DNA of 64,000 bases from Segatella oris. GTDB taxonomy: Bacteria; Bacteroidota; Bacteroidia; Bacteroidales; Bacteroidaceae. The stretch's first letter is position 1; every line of letters begins with the position of its first letter. The notes below the pieces were generated by a model. That model was not told the origin of the DNA, did no database searches, and was given only the letters and a program-made list of their open reading frames with translations. Below are positions 52,308-60,775 of the stretch, one piece after another. The translations under genes were made by a program, and so were the position numbers. Where the stretch lies: contig NZ_LR134384.1 of NCBI RefSeq assembly GCF_900637655.1, positions 682,001-746,000 on the forward strand, in the 5' to 3' direction.

Positions 52308-53600
52308 TCAACAGCCCCGCTTATTCGTCATAATCCGAAGCACCATATCGTCTGTTGCGCACATGGCTTCCTTGCCAATGCTTGTTAAATTTCGGATGCT
52401 TTGGTCCACACATTCATCAATAATGCCTTCAGCAGCGGTGACATGTCGGCCTTCTCGTGCCAACAACGCACTCAAAAGGGCTGTGCTGACGCCCGAACAT
52501 ATCTTCAAAGAACAGCTGGGTTTGGCACCGTCGCATATCATTCCGGTGAGGTTGGCAATCATGTTTTTCACCGCATGACACACGTCTTGGAAGTTCCCTC
52601 CCATGAGGTAAGTTATTCCGCAGCTGCTTCCTATGCTCGCAACTACGCAGCCACAGAGTGCACTTAGCTTGCCGAGGCTCTGCTTGATATAGATAGCGGT
52701 AAGGTGACTCAACATCAAGGCACGGATTAATTCCTCTTCCGTGTTCTCGTTTTCTTCGGCATAAACAGCCACAGGATTAGTGGCACAGATGCCTTGATTG
52801 CCCGACCCCGAGTTGCTCATCACGGGAATCATCGCGCCCCCCATACGTGCATCGCAGGCCGAAGCCGTAGTAGCGATGATATGAGAAAAGATGCTGTTAC
52901 CGAAAATTCCGTGGCTTAGAGGACGGTCCATGGTCTTTCCAAGACAGTGACCATAGTTTCCTTTGATGCTTTCACGGGCTGCACGGAGATTGTATTCCTT
53001 GGTTTTGAGAATGAATTTCATTTCTTCAACCGGACTTGTTGTGGCGAATTCCCACACAAGCTTCATGTTGAGTTGAATGTCATTTTCAGCTGCTTCTTTA
53101 CTGCATGCCTGCCGTTTGTCGAACAAAATCCTGTCGTCTTGTGCCTCATAGACAAAGTGGGTGTGCGCTCCCGAGATAATGGCTGTGGCCTGATGTCCCT
53201 CGCTTTTGCAAGTCACTTCCACGTAGAGTTTCTCGCAGATGTCGCTCTTCAGCTGAATACAGATGCGGTCTTCGGCCACAAACTGCTTGCCGGCTTCGAG
53301 CCATTCGGGGGTAAGATCCTTGATAACTTCAAGCTGATATTCGCTCTTGCCTATCAAACTGCCAAGTGCAACGGCGATAGGAAGACCTATCATTCCTGTG
53401 CCGGGAATACCTACTCCCATAGCATTTTTCAGGATATTTGCACTGAGCAGCACTTTGATTTCCTCGGGCTTACACCCCAACAGTTCCGTAGCGCGGGCCG
53501 TACAGAGGGCTACTGCCATCGGTTCCGTACAGCCCACAGCCGGTACGACCTCGCGGTTGACGAGGTCAATAATCTCGTTTCGCACTTCTTTGTCAAGCAT
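52308..53600 (-). CDS. YhaM-type serine dehydratase-alpha/UPF0597 protein
   Basis: This 430-residue protein resembles UPF0597/YhaM, also annotated L-cysteine desulfidase or serine dehydratase alpha family. It has the N-terminal VPAVGCTEPMAVALCTA block. The conserved middle GVGIPGTGMIGLPIAVALG and later NSGSGNQGICATNPVAVYA and GCVVASIGSSCGITYLMGG regions contain cysteines that could bind an iron-sulfur cluster. Activity is likely on cysteine or serine. It follows the DsbD-like gene by 11 bp, so the two probably share a transcript. Confidence 0.85.
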   Translation of the reverse strand: MLDKEVRNEIIDLVNREVVPAVGCTEPMAVALCTARATELLGCKPEEIKVLLSANILKNAMGVGIPGTGMIGLPIAVALGSLIGKSEYQLEVIKDLTPEWLEAGKQFVAEDRICIQLKSDICEKLYVEVTCKSEGHQATAIISGAHTHFVYEAQDDRILFDKRQACSKEAAENDIQLNMKLVWEFATTSPVEEMKFILKTKEYNLRAARESIKGNYGHCLGKTMDRPLSHGIFGNSIFSHIIATTASACDARMGGAMIPVMSNSGSGNQGICATNPVAVYAEENENTEEELIRALMLSHLTAIYIKQSLGKLSALCGCVVASIGSSCGITYLMGGNFQDVCHAVKNMIANLTGMICDGAKPSCSLKICSGVSTALLSALLAREGRHVTAAEGIIDECVDQSIRNLTSIGKEAMCATDDMVLRIMTNKRGC

Positions 53601-53611
53601 TTCAATAAGGT

Positions 53612-55732
53612 TTATTTCTTCTTTTGATAAGCTTTAAGACCTTTCTGCAGGAATTTTATATAGGCAGGAATGTCTTCATTATATGAATAACTGCCCACAA
53701 GAGGATTGCCGTCATTGTCTACCGGCACATAGAACGGCTGCGTATTGGCGCCGAACTTGCTGCGTTGCAGATAACTCCATTTGTCGGCAACCGTGCGGAG
53801 TGTGCGCTTCTGTCCATTCTCCATGATTTCTATTTCCTGTGGAAGCCACTTGTTGTCATCCACATACAATGAGATGAGCACATAGTCTTTCTCCAACATT
53901 TCCATGACACGCGGGTCGGTCCAAACGGCAGATTCCATCTTACGGCAGTTCGTACAGCCATATCCGGTGAAGTCAATCAGCACGGGTTTATTCATGGCTT
54001 TCGCTGCCGCCATACCTGTTTCATAGTCTGTGTAGTGTGCCTTTACCACCTTAGTATTAAGGTTGAAGTCCTGCGTTTCTATCGGAGGAGCGAATGCACT
54101 CACAGCTTTTACGGGCGCACCCCACAGCCCCGGCACCATGTAAACCGAGAAAGCAAGCGAGCAAAGACCCAACATGATGCAGGGCACAGGCATTGGTTTC
54201 CGGACATCTCCACCCACTGTATCGCTCTGGAACTTAAGTTTTCCGATGAGATAGAGGCCTAATGCTGCAAAGATTACAATCCATATGGCCAAGAAAGCCT
54301 CACGACTGAGCAGGTTCCAATGCGATGTCATGTCGGCAGTACTGAAGAACTTGAGCGAGAAGGCCAGTTCAATGAAACCGAGAACAATCTTAATCGTGTT
54401 CATCCATGAGCCTGACTTCGGGGCGCTCTTCAGCCAACTTGGGAACATGGCAAACAGCGTAAACGGCAAAGCCAAAGCCACGGCAAAGCCTAACATGCCG
54501 AAAGCCGGGCCGAGAAGTGAGCCGGATGTTGTGGAGGCCACAAGCAGGAAGCCAATAATCGGGCCTGTACATGAGAAGCTTACCAACGTCAGTGTGAAGG
54601 CCATGAGGAAGATAGAGAGCAGTCCGGTGGTGGAAGAAGCCTTGGTGTCAACGGCATTTCCCCATTTCTCGGGCAGCTTTATCTCAAACCATCCGAAGAA
54701 ACTGAGGGCGAAAACCACTAACATCAAGAAGAAGATGATATTGAAGAAAGGCTTCGTAGACCATGCATTCAAAGCCGAAGCACCAAAGATACGCGTCACG
54801 GCCAAACCCAAGATGAGATAGATGACGATGATAGAAATGCCGTAGGTGATGGCATCACGGATGCCTTTTCGCCTGTCGTCTTTAGCCCGTTTGAGGAAGA
54901 AACTCACGGTCATCGGTATGATTGGCCACACACAAGGGGTGAACAAAGCGAGCAATCCGCCAAGGAAACCCATGAGAAAGATGTAGCCCCAGCTCTGATT
55001 TTCAACGCCGTCGCCTCCGTTCTGCTCATGAATTTCTTTGATAACAGGCTTCCACAACGCGTCTTTTTCAGCCTTGGTGAGCGACGAAGTAGCTGCAGCA
55101 CTCGCGAGGGCAGCACTGTCTTGCTGTGCCTTGCCCATGTTGTCGGCCTGCAATCTCGCCAAACCTTCCTGCGCATCCTGGTTTCCCTGTGTGGCAGCCG
55201 TCGTCATAGCAGCCAACAGTTCGCCGGAAGGAACATCCTTTCCTGCCTCGGCTTTTGCGTCTTTTCCTGCTGTCACAGCCGGGCTCTTGCCCGATTTGTC
55301 GATATCAACACTCGTCGGAGCCATGCATGTCTGGTCGCTGCAAGCACCATATTCCAAGTAACCTTTCAACACATAGTTGGGCTTGGTGAACCTCACTTTC
55401 TGCGTGAATGTCACGCTATGTTCAAAATAACGCAGTGTCGCTTCAAAGTTCTTGTCGTAGGCAGAGATTTCCTTTCCGTGGGCCTGGAGCTTTCCAACGA
55501 GTTCAACACCGTCCAACTTGGAGGCCGTGAACGATGCCGATGTAGGCCCTTCTGCACCTAACCGCGTTGAATAGACATGCCATCCCGCGGCAATCTTTGC
55601 TGTGAAAACAATCTCGGCTTCGGCCGACTTATTGGTCTTCAGCTGTGATGAAAACTTCACAGGAGACTGAATCTGTGCACTTGCTATAATGACTATCATC
55701 AGCAAGATGGCCATTGATGTAATTCTTTTCAT
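53612..55732 (-). CDS. DsbD-family thiol:disulfide interchange protein
   Basis: The protein has 706 residues: signal peptide, N-terminal DsbD-alpha-like domain (KFSSQLKTNKSAEAEIVFTA ... GYLEYGACSDQTCMAPT with its Cys pair), an Ala-rich linker, then the CcdA-like membrane domain with two Cys positions (FTPCVWPIIPM and SFSCTGPII). The C-terminal thioredoxin domain has the C-T-N-C active site in DFTGYGCTNCRKMES. It passes electrons from cytoplasmic thioredoxin to periplasmic thiols, for example for cytochrome c maturation. The ATG at 55732 gives a normal signal peptide. It is followed by the YhaM-type gene. Confidence 0.92.
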   Translation of the reverse strand: MKRITSMAILLMIVIIASAQIQSPVKFSSQLKTNKSAEAEIVFTAKIAAGWHVYSTRLGAEGPTSASFTASKLDGVELVGKLQAHGKEISAYDKNFEATLRYFEHSVTFTQKVRFTKPNYVLKGYLEYGACSDQTCMAPTSVDIDKSGKSPAVTAGKDAKAEAGKDVPSGELLAAMTTAATQGNQDAQEGLARLQADNMGKAQQDSAALASAAATSSLTKAEKDALWKPVIKEIHEQNGGDGVENQSWGYIFLMGFLGGLLALFTPCVWPIIPMTVSFFLKRAKDDRRKGIRDAITYGISIIVIYLILGLAVTRIFGASALNAWSTKPFFNIIFFLMLVVFALSFFGWFEIKLPEKWGNAVDTKASSTTGLLSIFLMAFTLTLVSFSCTGPIIGFLLVASTTSGSLLGPAFGMLGFAVALALPFTLFAMFPSWLKSAPKSGSWMNTIKIVLGFIELAFSLKFFSTADMTSHWNLLSREAFLAIWIVIFAALGLYLIGKLKFQSDTVGGDVRKPMPVPCIMLGLCSLAFSVYMVPGLWGAPVKAVSAFAPPIETQDFNLNTKVVKAHYTDYETGMAAAKAMNKPVLIDFTGYGCTNCRKMESAVWTDPRVMEMLEKDYVLISLYVDDNKWLPQEIEIMENGQKRTLRTVADKWSYLQRSKFGANTQPFYVPVDNDGNPLVGSYSYNEDIPAYIKFLQKGLKAYQKKK

Positions 55733-55759
55733 AGTTTTATTCTGTTTTGCTTGAGTTTG

Positions 55760-55767
55760 CAAATATA
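55760..55767 (-). promoter_or_regulatory. Promoter -7 box for dsbD
   Basis: On the minus strand TATATTTG matches TAnnTTTG, about 28 bases before the ATG. Confidence 0.55.
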
Positions 55768-55924
55768 GCAAAATCTGCTCAAATACGGCTCAAATAAGCC
55801 TTTTTTAAGAAAATAGAAGACTGTATATCTTTCCTTTTAAAAAATTAAAATATCGTGTCACCGAGCATGCTTCGCAATACTTTTCCGTACATATCATTTT
55901 CTCTTATGCCCTATCTTCCAAGGC

Positions 55925-56325
55925 ATGATTGCTGGAAACGAAAGATGTGTTAACATCTGTCATGTATATTTACAATTGTTCTTCAATGCTTTGTAAATTC
56001 AAAATGGAAGTCGTTCTCACCCAAAATAAACGCTGTTTTCTAACAGATTGCAATGCGTTGACAATCAGGTGGTTATAAAAATCAACGTGAAATATGAGAT
56101 AAAATCATGTCGAAAAACGTTGCAATTTGCGTCAAATCAGCACATAACTTGTTTCATTTTACGATGCCATCTGATGCAAATAGCAATGTGATCAGCGTCA
56201 GATTACAGTGCAAGATGATAGAAGTAAGGGCACCGAAGCCATAAAATGGCTTCACACAAGCATGAAAAGCACGTTTTCATTTCTATTTGGTCGTAGAGAA
56301 AAGTGTTAAAAATGAGAAAGAAAAT
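55925..56325 (-). repeat. Dispersed 400-bp element, near-full copy on the minus strand
   Basis: Reverse complement reading gives the same order: TTTTTAACACTTTTC; GACCAAATAGAAATGAAAACG; TTCATGCTT; TTTTATGGCTTCGG; GTAATCTGACGCTGATCACA; TTGCATCAGATGGCATCGTA; TTTGACGCAAATTGCAACG; TGATTGTCAACGCATTGCAA; ATTGTAAATATA...TTAACACATCTTTCG. It is in the opposite direction to the other copies and close to dsbD. Confidence 0.85.
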
Positions 56326-56335
56326 AAACAAAAAA

Positions 56336-56600
56336 GAAGCCTCACCCCCAGCCTCAAACAAAAGAAAAGAGAATAGGGAAAAGCCTCACCCCCAGCCCTT
56401 TGCTTTCCTCGTTGAGTTCACTCAACGAACAGCGACCGTTGGTTCTCCAAGGAGAGGAGAGTGATATGTCCTCCAATTATAATGCATAAGCCCCCTATTG
56501 CCAAGGCATTTTACTCCCCTCCCTCTTCGGGGAGGGGTTGGGGGAGAGGCTTCGTTTTCCTCGTTCTTCCTTGGGGAGGGGCCGCGGGAGAGACCTCTTT
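56336..56600. repeat. Cluster of C-rich repeats
   Basis: Several related stretches: GCCTCACCCCCAGCC (twice), CCCTTTGCTTTCCTCGTT...GAACAGCGACCG (compare 12589-12670), and CAAGGCATTTTACTCCCCTC then CCTCTTCGGGGAGGGGTTGG, followed by more GGGGAGGGG. Part of this (about 56470-56560) recurs at 59026-59110. No gene is seen. Confidence 0.8.
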
Positions 56601-56637
56601 TCTCTCTCATCTGCTTGCAGAATAGAGAAATGATGCC

Positions 56638-56645
56638 TATATTTG
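56638..56645 (+). promoter_or_regulatory. Promoter (-33 TTG, -7 TATATTTG) of an unknown gene
   Basis: TATATTTG at 56638-56645 has TTG at 56615-56617, spaced 20 bases, an ideal Bacteroidetes spacing. The leader to the ATG at 56681 is about 30 nt. Confidence 0.65.
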
Positions 56646-56680
56646 CAGACATAAACACCATAATCTATTAACTAAACACA

Positions 56681-57685
56681 ATGAGAAAGAGAGTTATTTT
56701 GCTCTTCGTAAGCTTCTTTTCCCTGCTGAATGCCCTTGGAGAAAACCGCATCTTAGGAACGATGTCGACAGAGGCAATGCAGCAACAACAGCACCCAATG
56801 ACTGCAAAGCAATGGGAAAGCTTGCATGCCGCCTATGCTGCCAAGACCTATCAACCTAAGGATAGTTGGGAATATATTACGGATTTTGACCCCAAAATGG
56901 AATGGGAAGAAACGACACAGAAGGTATTTCAGAATATGAAAATACAGCTTTCGGGCGACACCCTGCTCTCTCTTAACGGACAAAAGATAAGCGTAAGGAG
57001 CGCGAAACGCAGTCTGCAGACGAAGCAAGAGCAGTCGCCTTGCTTCTCTTCCCTTTATAATTATTTCGCCAATCGGGGCATTCACTTCTCCAAGAACGTA
57101 CCTGTCCTGCAGATTAAATCGTCAAAGCGCGATATTTATAGCGAGCATTTGGAATATATCTACACAGGTGACTATCTTGTGCTTTACCACAAGGGAATGG
57201 CTGCTATCTATAAATATATTCGACGGAAAGACCAAGGAAAGCCTCAGGCTACAGCCAAACTCATCTATACCATGGGCGATATGTATATGGATTTCAAGAA
57301 GGAAGGGAGCAGTGAACGTGCCAAAAAGTATAACATCCGACCTTATAAAGAAGTGCTGAAAATGGCTAACCAGTACGGAAATCAAATAACTATCAGCAAT
57401 GAGAACTTCTTCTTGGAAAGACTATACTATGTGAACGGCTTCCCTATCTTTGCCTGCTATAACTACAATGAGGACGATGAGTTTCTGATATATGTCTATA
57501 GAAATGGGAAAATTGATGAGGACAATAATCTCCAGATAGATGCTTTCAGCTCTTATAACGATGCAACAGAGGACTTCGCCATGTTCTCTGACGGCACTGT
57601 TTATGTCAAGATCAAGGAGGGAAAGAATACGGAAATCGAAGTTTATCGGATTAACAAGCAAGGCGACTTGTATAGGTTGAAATAG
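56681..57685 (+). CDS. Unknown secreted protein
   Basis: I do not recognise this 334-residue protein. The N-terminus is a signal peptide (MRKRVILLFVSFFSLLNALG). The rest is soluble with many aromatic residues and short beta-like stretches (YTGDYLVLYHKGMAAIYKYI, FPIFACYNYNEDDEFLIYVY) in a beta-propeller-like rhythm, but no family motif is certain. It has its own promoter. A second unknown exported protein follows 92 bp later, possibly co-transcribed. Confidence 0.7.
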   Translation: MRKRVILLFVSFFSLLNALGENRILGTMSTEAMQQQQHPMTAKQWESLHAAYAAKTYQPKDSWEYITDFDPKMEWEETTQKVFQNMKIQLSGDTLLSLNGQKISVRSAKRSLQTKQEQSPCFSSLYNYFANRGIHFSKNVPVLQIKSSKRDIYSEHLEYIYTGDYLVLYHKGMAAIYKYIRRKDQGKPQATAKLIYTMGDMYMDFKKEGSSERAKKYNIRPYKEVLKMANQYGNQITISNENFFLERLYYVNGFPIFACYNYNEDDEFLIYVYRNGKIDEDNNLQIDAFSSYNDATEDFAMFSDGTVYVKIKEGKNTEIEVYRINKQGDLYRLK

Positions 57686-57777
57686 AGATCAGGCTTTCGA
57701 AAAGCGACAATAGGCCTAAGAGTGGCTTATCGGAAATAGCTATTGAAGAATAAAATAAACTTTTTATAAGCAATAGA

Positions 57778-58674
57778 ATGAGGAAAATTGTTTTTCTTTC
57801 ACTACTTATGGTGAGTGTTTCTGGTGTGGGACAGCCGTGCAAATACGCTGCTGTTGCCGTGGCAAAAAGTAATGATAACGCAACAAAGCATCTTTCATGT
57901 GACGAAAAGCTGAGGCAATTGGTTCTCTCATGTGCAAATTTCAAGACGCTTTTCAATAGGAAGACAATGTGTGCGGAAATAGAAGAAAAGCGGCAGAATG
58001 GTGTTTACTCCATTCGTTTGTATGCGAAAGAGCATGGTGCAAACAGTGAAAGCACACAGGGGTGGCTGCTGCTTGACACGAAGAACAGACTGTTGAAAGA
58101 TGTGACTTTCGACCCCGATGCACCGATTATATTGCGTTATGATGAGGGGAAATACGAGGACTATGTGGCGAATTGCTTAGGAATAAAGGGCTTTTCTGCC
58201 AAACATGGAAGTGTGGAAGACCTGCTTCATCAGCTCCCCATGCTGCCTCTGCCCTTGGAATACAGCTATGATTTTATCATGGATATGGGCGGGACAACAG
58301 TTCCCGACAAGGCGCTTATGCCGTTTCTGGAGTCTTGTGTGGATAGCGAAACAGACCTTATGGACTGCCATGTGGCTCAACTGCCAGCGGTAGATGGCTA
58401 TCGTGTGTTCATAATCTGTGGCAGAGATCAGATTGGGGAAGGGCGATTTTTCCTCTGTTCACTGGATAAGAACAACAAACTTACCGATAAATTGCTCATC
58501 TATATGGCTCGGACAATAAGGTGGAAAGGTAAGGAAGACAACAGCTATCTGCATTTCAAAATCAACAACGGTGGTCAAATCACGCTGAACAAAACAGTTA
58601 TCCACAACGAAAAAGAAATTGTTATCGGCAGTAAGCACTATCAACTGAAAGGCGGAAAGTTCTGCAGTTTATAA
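57778..58674 (+). CDS. Unknown secreted protein
   Basis: I do not recognise this 298-residue protein. It starts with a signal peptide-like segment (MRKIVFLSLLMVSVSGVGQ) and is otherwise soluble with six or more cysteines (residues 20, 41, 52, 65 and later ones), an alternating beta-like pattern and a C-terminal hydrophobic-rich KGGKFCSL end. It lacks its own clear promoter and may be read from 56638. The signal peptide sequence is not the lipobox type. It ends before the IS256 remnant. Confidence 0.65.
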   Translation: MRKIVFLSLLMVSVSGVGQPCKYAAVAVAKSNDNATKHLSCDEKLRQLVLSCANFKTLFNRKTMCAEIEEKRQNGVYSIRLYAKEHGANSESTQGWLLLDTKNRLLKDVTFDPDAPIILRYDEGKYEDYVANCLGIKGFSAKHGSVEDLLHQLPMLPLPLEYSYDFIMDMGGTTVPDKALMPFLESCVDSETDLMDCHVAQLPAVDGYRVFIICGRDQIGEGRFFLCSLDKNNKLTDKLLIYMARTIRWKGKEDNSYLHFKINNGGQITLNKTVIHNEKEIVIGSKHYQLKGGKFCSL

Positions 58675-58845
58675 ATCGAAGCACGCCATGTGCAGAATAA
58701 AATAAGCCTCCATTGACTACTTCGAAATCCAGAAGAAAATTCTTCCTCGGTTAAAATATGTGCTATGTTTTAGCAATATTATAAAAAGTATAAAGTAAAC
58801 TGTGTCAGGCTACAATAAGAAATAGTTTTATACAGTTTATTTTTT
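58675..58845. other. AT-rich segment before the IS remnant
   Basis: Contains GTAAACTGTGTCAGGCTACA and AATAGTTTTATACAG...TTTA, which may be the left end of the inserted IS256 element. No gene is seen. Confidence 0.4.
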
Positions 58846-59000
58846 ATAGACAACAAAAAAATTGATTACAAGAGAGCTGCAGAGCAGCTTCGTAACGGAG
58901 AACCGTTATTTGGTAAGGAGGGTGCTTTGGCACCAATGTTGGAGCGCATTTTGAATGCTGCCCTTGAAGGTGAGATGGATGCCCATTTCTCCAGTGATGG
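58846..59000 (+). pseudogene. IS256-family transposase fragment (N-terminal)
   Basis: Reading from an ATA codon at 58846 gives D-N-K-K-I-D-Y-K-R-A-A-E-Q-L, then RNGEPLFGKEGALAPMLER and ILNAALEGEMDAHFS, the N-terminal pattern of IS256 Mutator-type transposases. The start codon is ATA instead of ATG, and similarity ends near 59000, where C-rich repeat DNA takes over. Only about 50 of about 400 residues remain. It is a dead remnant. The gene at 59120 begins from the other strand. Confidence 0.85.
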
Positions 59001-59025
59001 ATTGTTCATAAATCTAAATATATTC

Positions 59026-59110
59026 TCCAATTATATTCTATTTGAACTCTATCTTCAAGGCATTTTATTCCCCTCCCTTTTCGGGGAGGGGTTGGGGGGG
59101 AGAAGCTTTG
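59026..59110. repeat. C-rich repeat matching 56470-56560
   Basis: CCAATTAT..., CAAGGCATTTTATTCCCCTC and CCTTTTCGGGGAGGGGTTGG repeat the stretch at about 56470-56560 in the same orientation. It overlaps the truncated end of the IS256 remnant. Confidence 0.75.
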
Positions 59111-59119
59111 TCTTCCCTC

Positions 59120-60760
59120 TTAAAACCAGAAACTGCCGGCTTCAGGATTTGCATCGCCCTTGAAATTCCACCAGAAATCAAGAACGGCTTCTTTGAGATT
59201 AGTCAGTCCGAAGGCCTCCATGAGCGAACGAATTGATGTCAAGTCTTTCTGTGTATAGTCCTTTGCATCATTGCTTAACTTGTCAAAATCAGTGTTGTAA
59301 ACCTTGTCGTTAACTTCCCGTTCATCGCTGTCCATGTAAATATTCATAGGCACATTGATAGTCGGCATCCATGCTTCATCCGTCAATTGACTACCTGATG
59401 GTGCACAGAACTCACTTGCCTTGCCATCCTTGAACTTAGAGTTTCGGGCGCGCATCAGGCGTATTTCGAGGTTAAACTGCTTGTGGGTGTGCAGAAACTT
59501 AAAGTAGCCTTTCACGCCGATAGGGTTTTTCTCACCCGTAAAATCGGCTCCGTCAAAATGGTTGGTCTTGTTCCATGGGGTTGTGTCACAATAGAAATAA
59601 GAGAAGAACTTCGGCGAGTTTACGTCGTCACTCTCTTTCTTTCCACCGTAAGAAGGACGGATATTATCTACCATGAAGAAGTGTTGATAATGGCTGTCTT
59701 CCCCGTTTTCGGTGATTTGTGAAGTGATATCATGGCCTGCTTTGTCGTAATAATGAATGACGAAAGCCGACACATAATGACCGTTATTGCTGCCCATGAG
59801 ATTGACAGACTTGTCATTCTGCGCGTCAGCTACCCACTTACCGTTTTCCAAAGTATAGGTAAGTTTATAGTTACGACCGATATATTTAACCTCTTTAGGT
59901 ATTGAATTCTGGTGGAAAGCATGTGGACCGTGCAGGTGTCCGTTATAGATTTCAATCACCGCTTTAGCCGGGTTGAAGAGCGAAGGATCGAGTTCTGCAC
60001 GCTCATTTGACTGTCCATCAATCGTAATTGGCAGCTTGACATTGATGTCCCACTGTCCGGTGCTGACTAATTTCCTTGCCGGATTATAGAAAGGAGAAGG
60101 CTTTCCGTCGTCTCCGAACTTGCTTTCTGCGGCGTGAAGCAGGTCAACAGAGAGCGTAAACTGGCGGCCGGGCTTCACGAATTTGATGAGACCCTGGAAG
60201 CCCATCGGGTTAGTTTCGCCGATGAAAGTACCGTTCAACTCGTCTATATAGCGGTAATCGTAGGGCAGTTCTGCCTTGTCAGTGACGCGAACAGAACTTA
60301 TTCCACCTTGATACTTCACTTGTTTGAACATCGAGAAGAAGTGCTGATGTATCTTATCCTGACCGAGATTGAAGAACTGACTGTTCATCATTTCGCCCTT
60401 GTCATTATAGTATTCCATCTTCAGAAGATAGACAACGGAAGGGTTGTCAACGCTGTTCTTCACCTTAAAAGCCTTGTTTTCGCTCGTTACATGCCAGCCC
60501 TCGCCTTTTGTGGTCTGCCATTCAATCACCTGGGCCGGCACGGAAGACGCCTTGAAATTGGCCATCTTCGGTGTTTTGTCGAAGTTTGCGGCATCATCAA
60601 GGGTACCTTCCTGCAACATGAAGACAGCGCGGACAGGGTCTTCGTGCAGTTTGTTTTCCTTCTCATTTTCGGGTTTTTCGGGGTTACAAGCCACGAACAT
60701 ACTGGCTAAGACGGTGCTTAAAGCAAGCACAAAGCCGTTTATAAATTTCTTTGTTTTCAT
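59120..60760 (-). CDS. Histidine-rich two-repeat lipoprotein, probable metal binding
   Basis: The protein has 546 residues: lipoprotein signal with lipobox M-F-V-A-C (Cys near 25), then two related domains. The first has KIHQHFFSMFK and NPMGFQGLIKFVKPGRQFTL; the second has SHYQHFFMVDNI and NPIGVKGYFKFLHTHKQFNL, matching the first. The second domain opens with EIYNGHLHGPHAFHQN, a dense His cluster that could bind Zn, Cu or Ni. I know no assigned function. The gene lies 15 bp after a ZnuD-like TonB receptor gene, so a surface or periplasmic metal-binding role in one operon is inferred. Confidence 0.7.
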   Translation of the reverse strand: MKTKKFINGFVLALSTVLASMFVACNPEKPENEKENKLHEDPVRAVFMLQEGTLDDAANFDKTPKMANFKASSVPAQVIEWQTTKGEGWHVTSENKAFKVKNSVDNPSVVYLLKMEYYNDKGEMMNSQFFNLGQDKIHQHFFSMFKQVKYQGGISSVRVTDKAELPYDYRYIDELNGTFIGETNPMGFQGLIKFVKPGRQFTLSVDLLHAAESKFGDDGKPSPFYNPARKLVSTGQWDINVKLPITIDGQSNERAELDPSLFNPAKAVIEIYNGHLHGPHAFHQNSIPKEVKYIGRNYKLTYTLENGKWVADAQNDKSVNLMGSNNGHYVSAFVIHYYDKAGHDITSQITENGEDSHYQHFFMVDNIRPSYGGKKESDDVNSPKFFSYFYCDTTPWNKTNHFDGADFTGEKNPIGVKGYFKFLHTHKQFNLEIRLMRARNSKFKDGKASEFCAPSGSQLTDEAWMPTINVPMNIYMDSDEREVNDKVYNTDFDKLSNDAKDYTQKDLTSIRSLMEAFGLTNLKEAVLDFWWNFKGDANPEAGSFWF

Positions 60761-60775
60761 CGTTTTATGTTTTAA

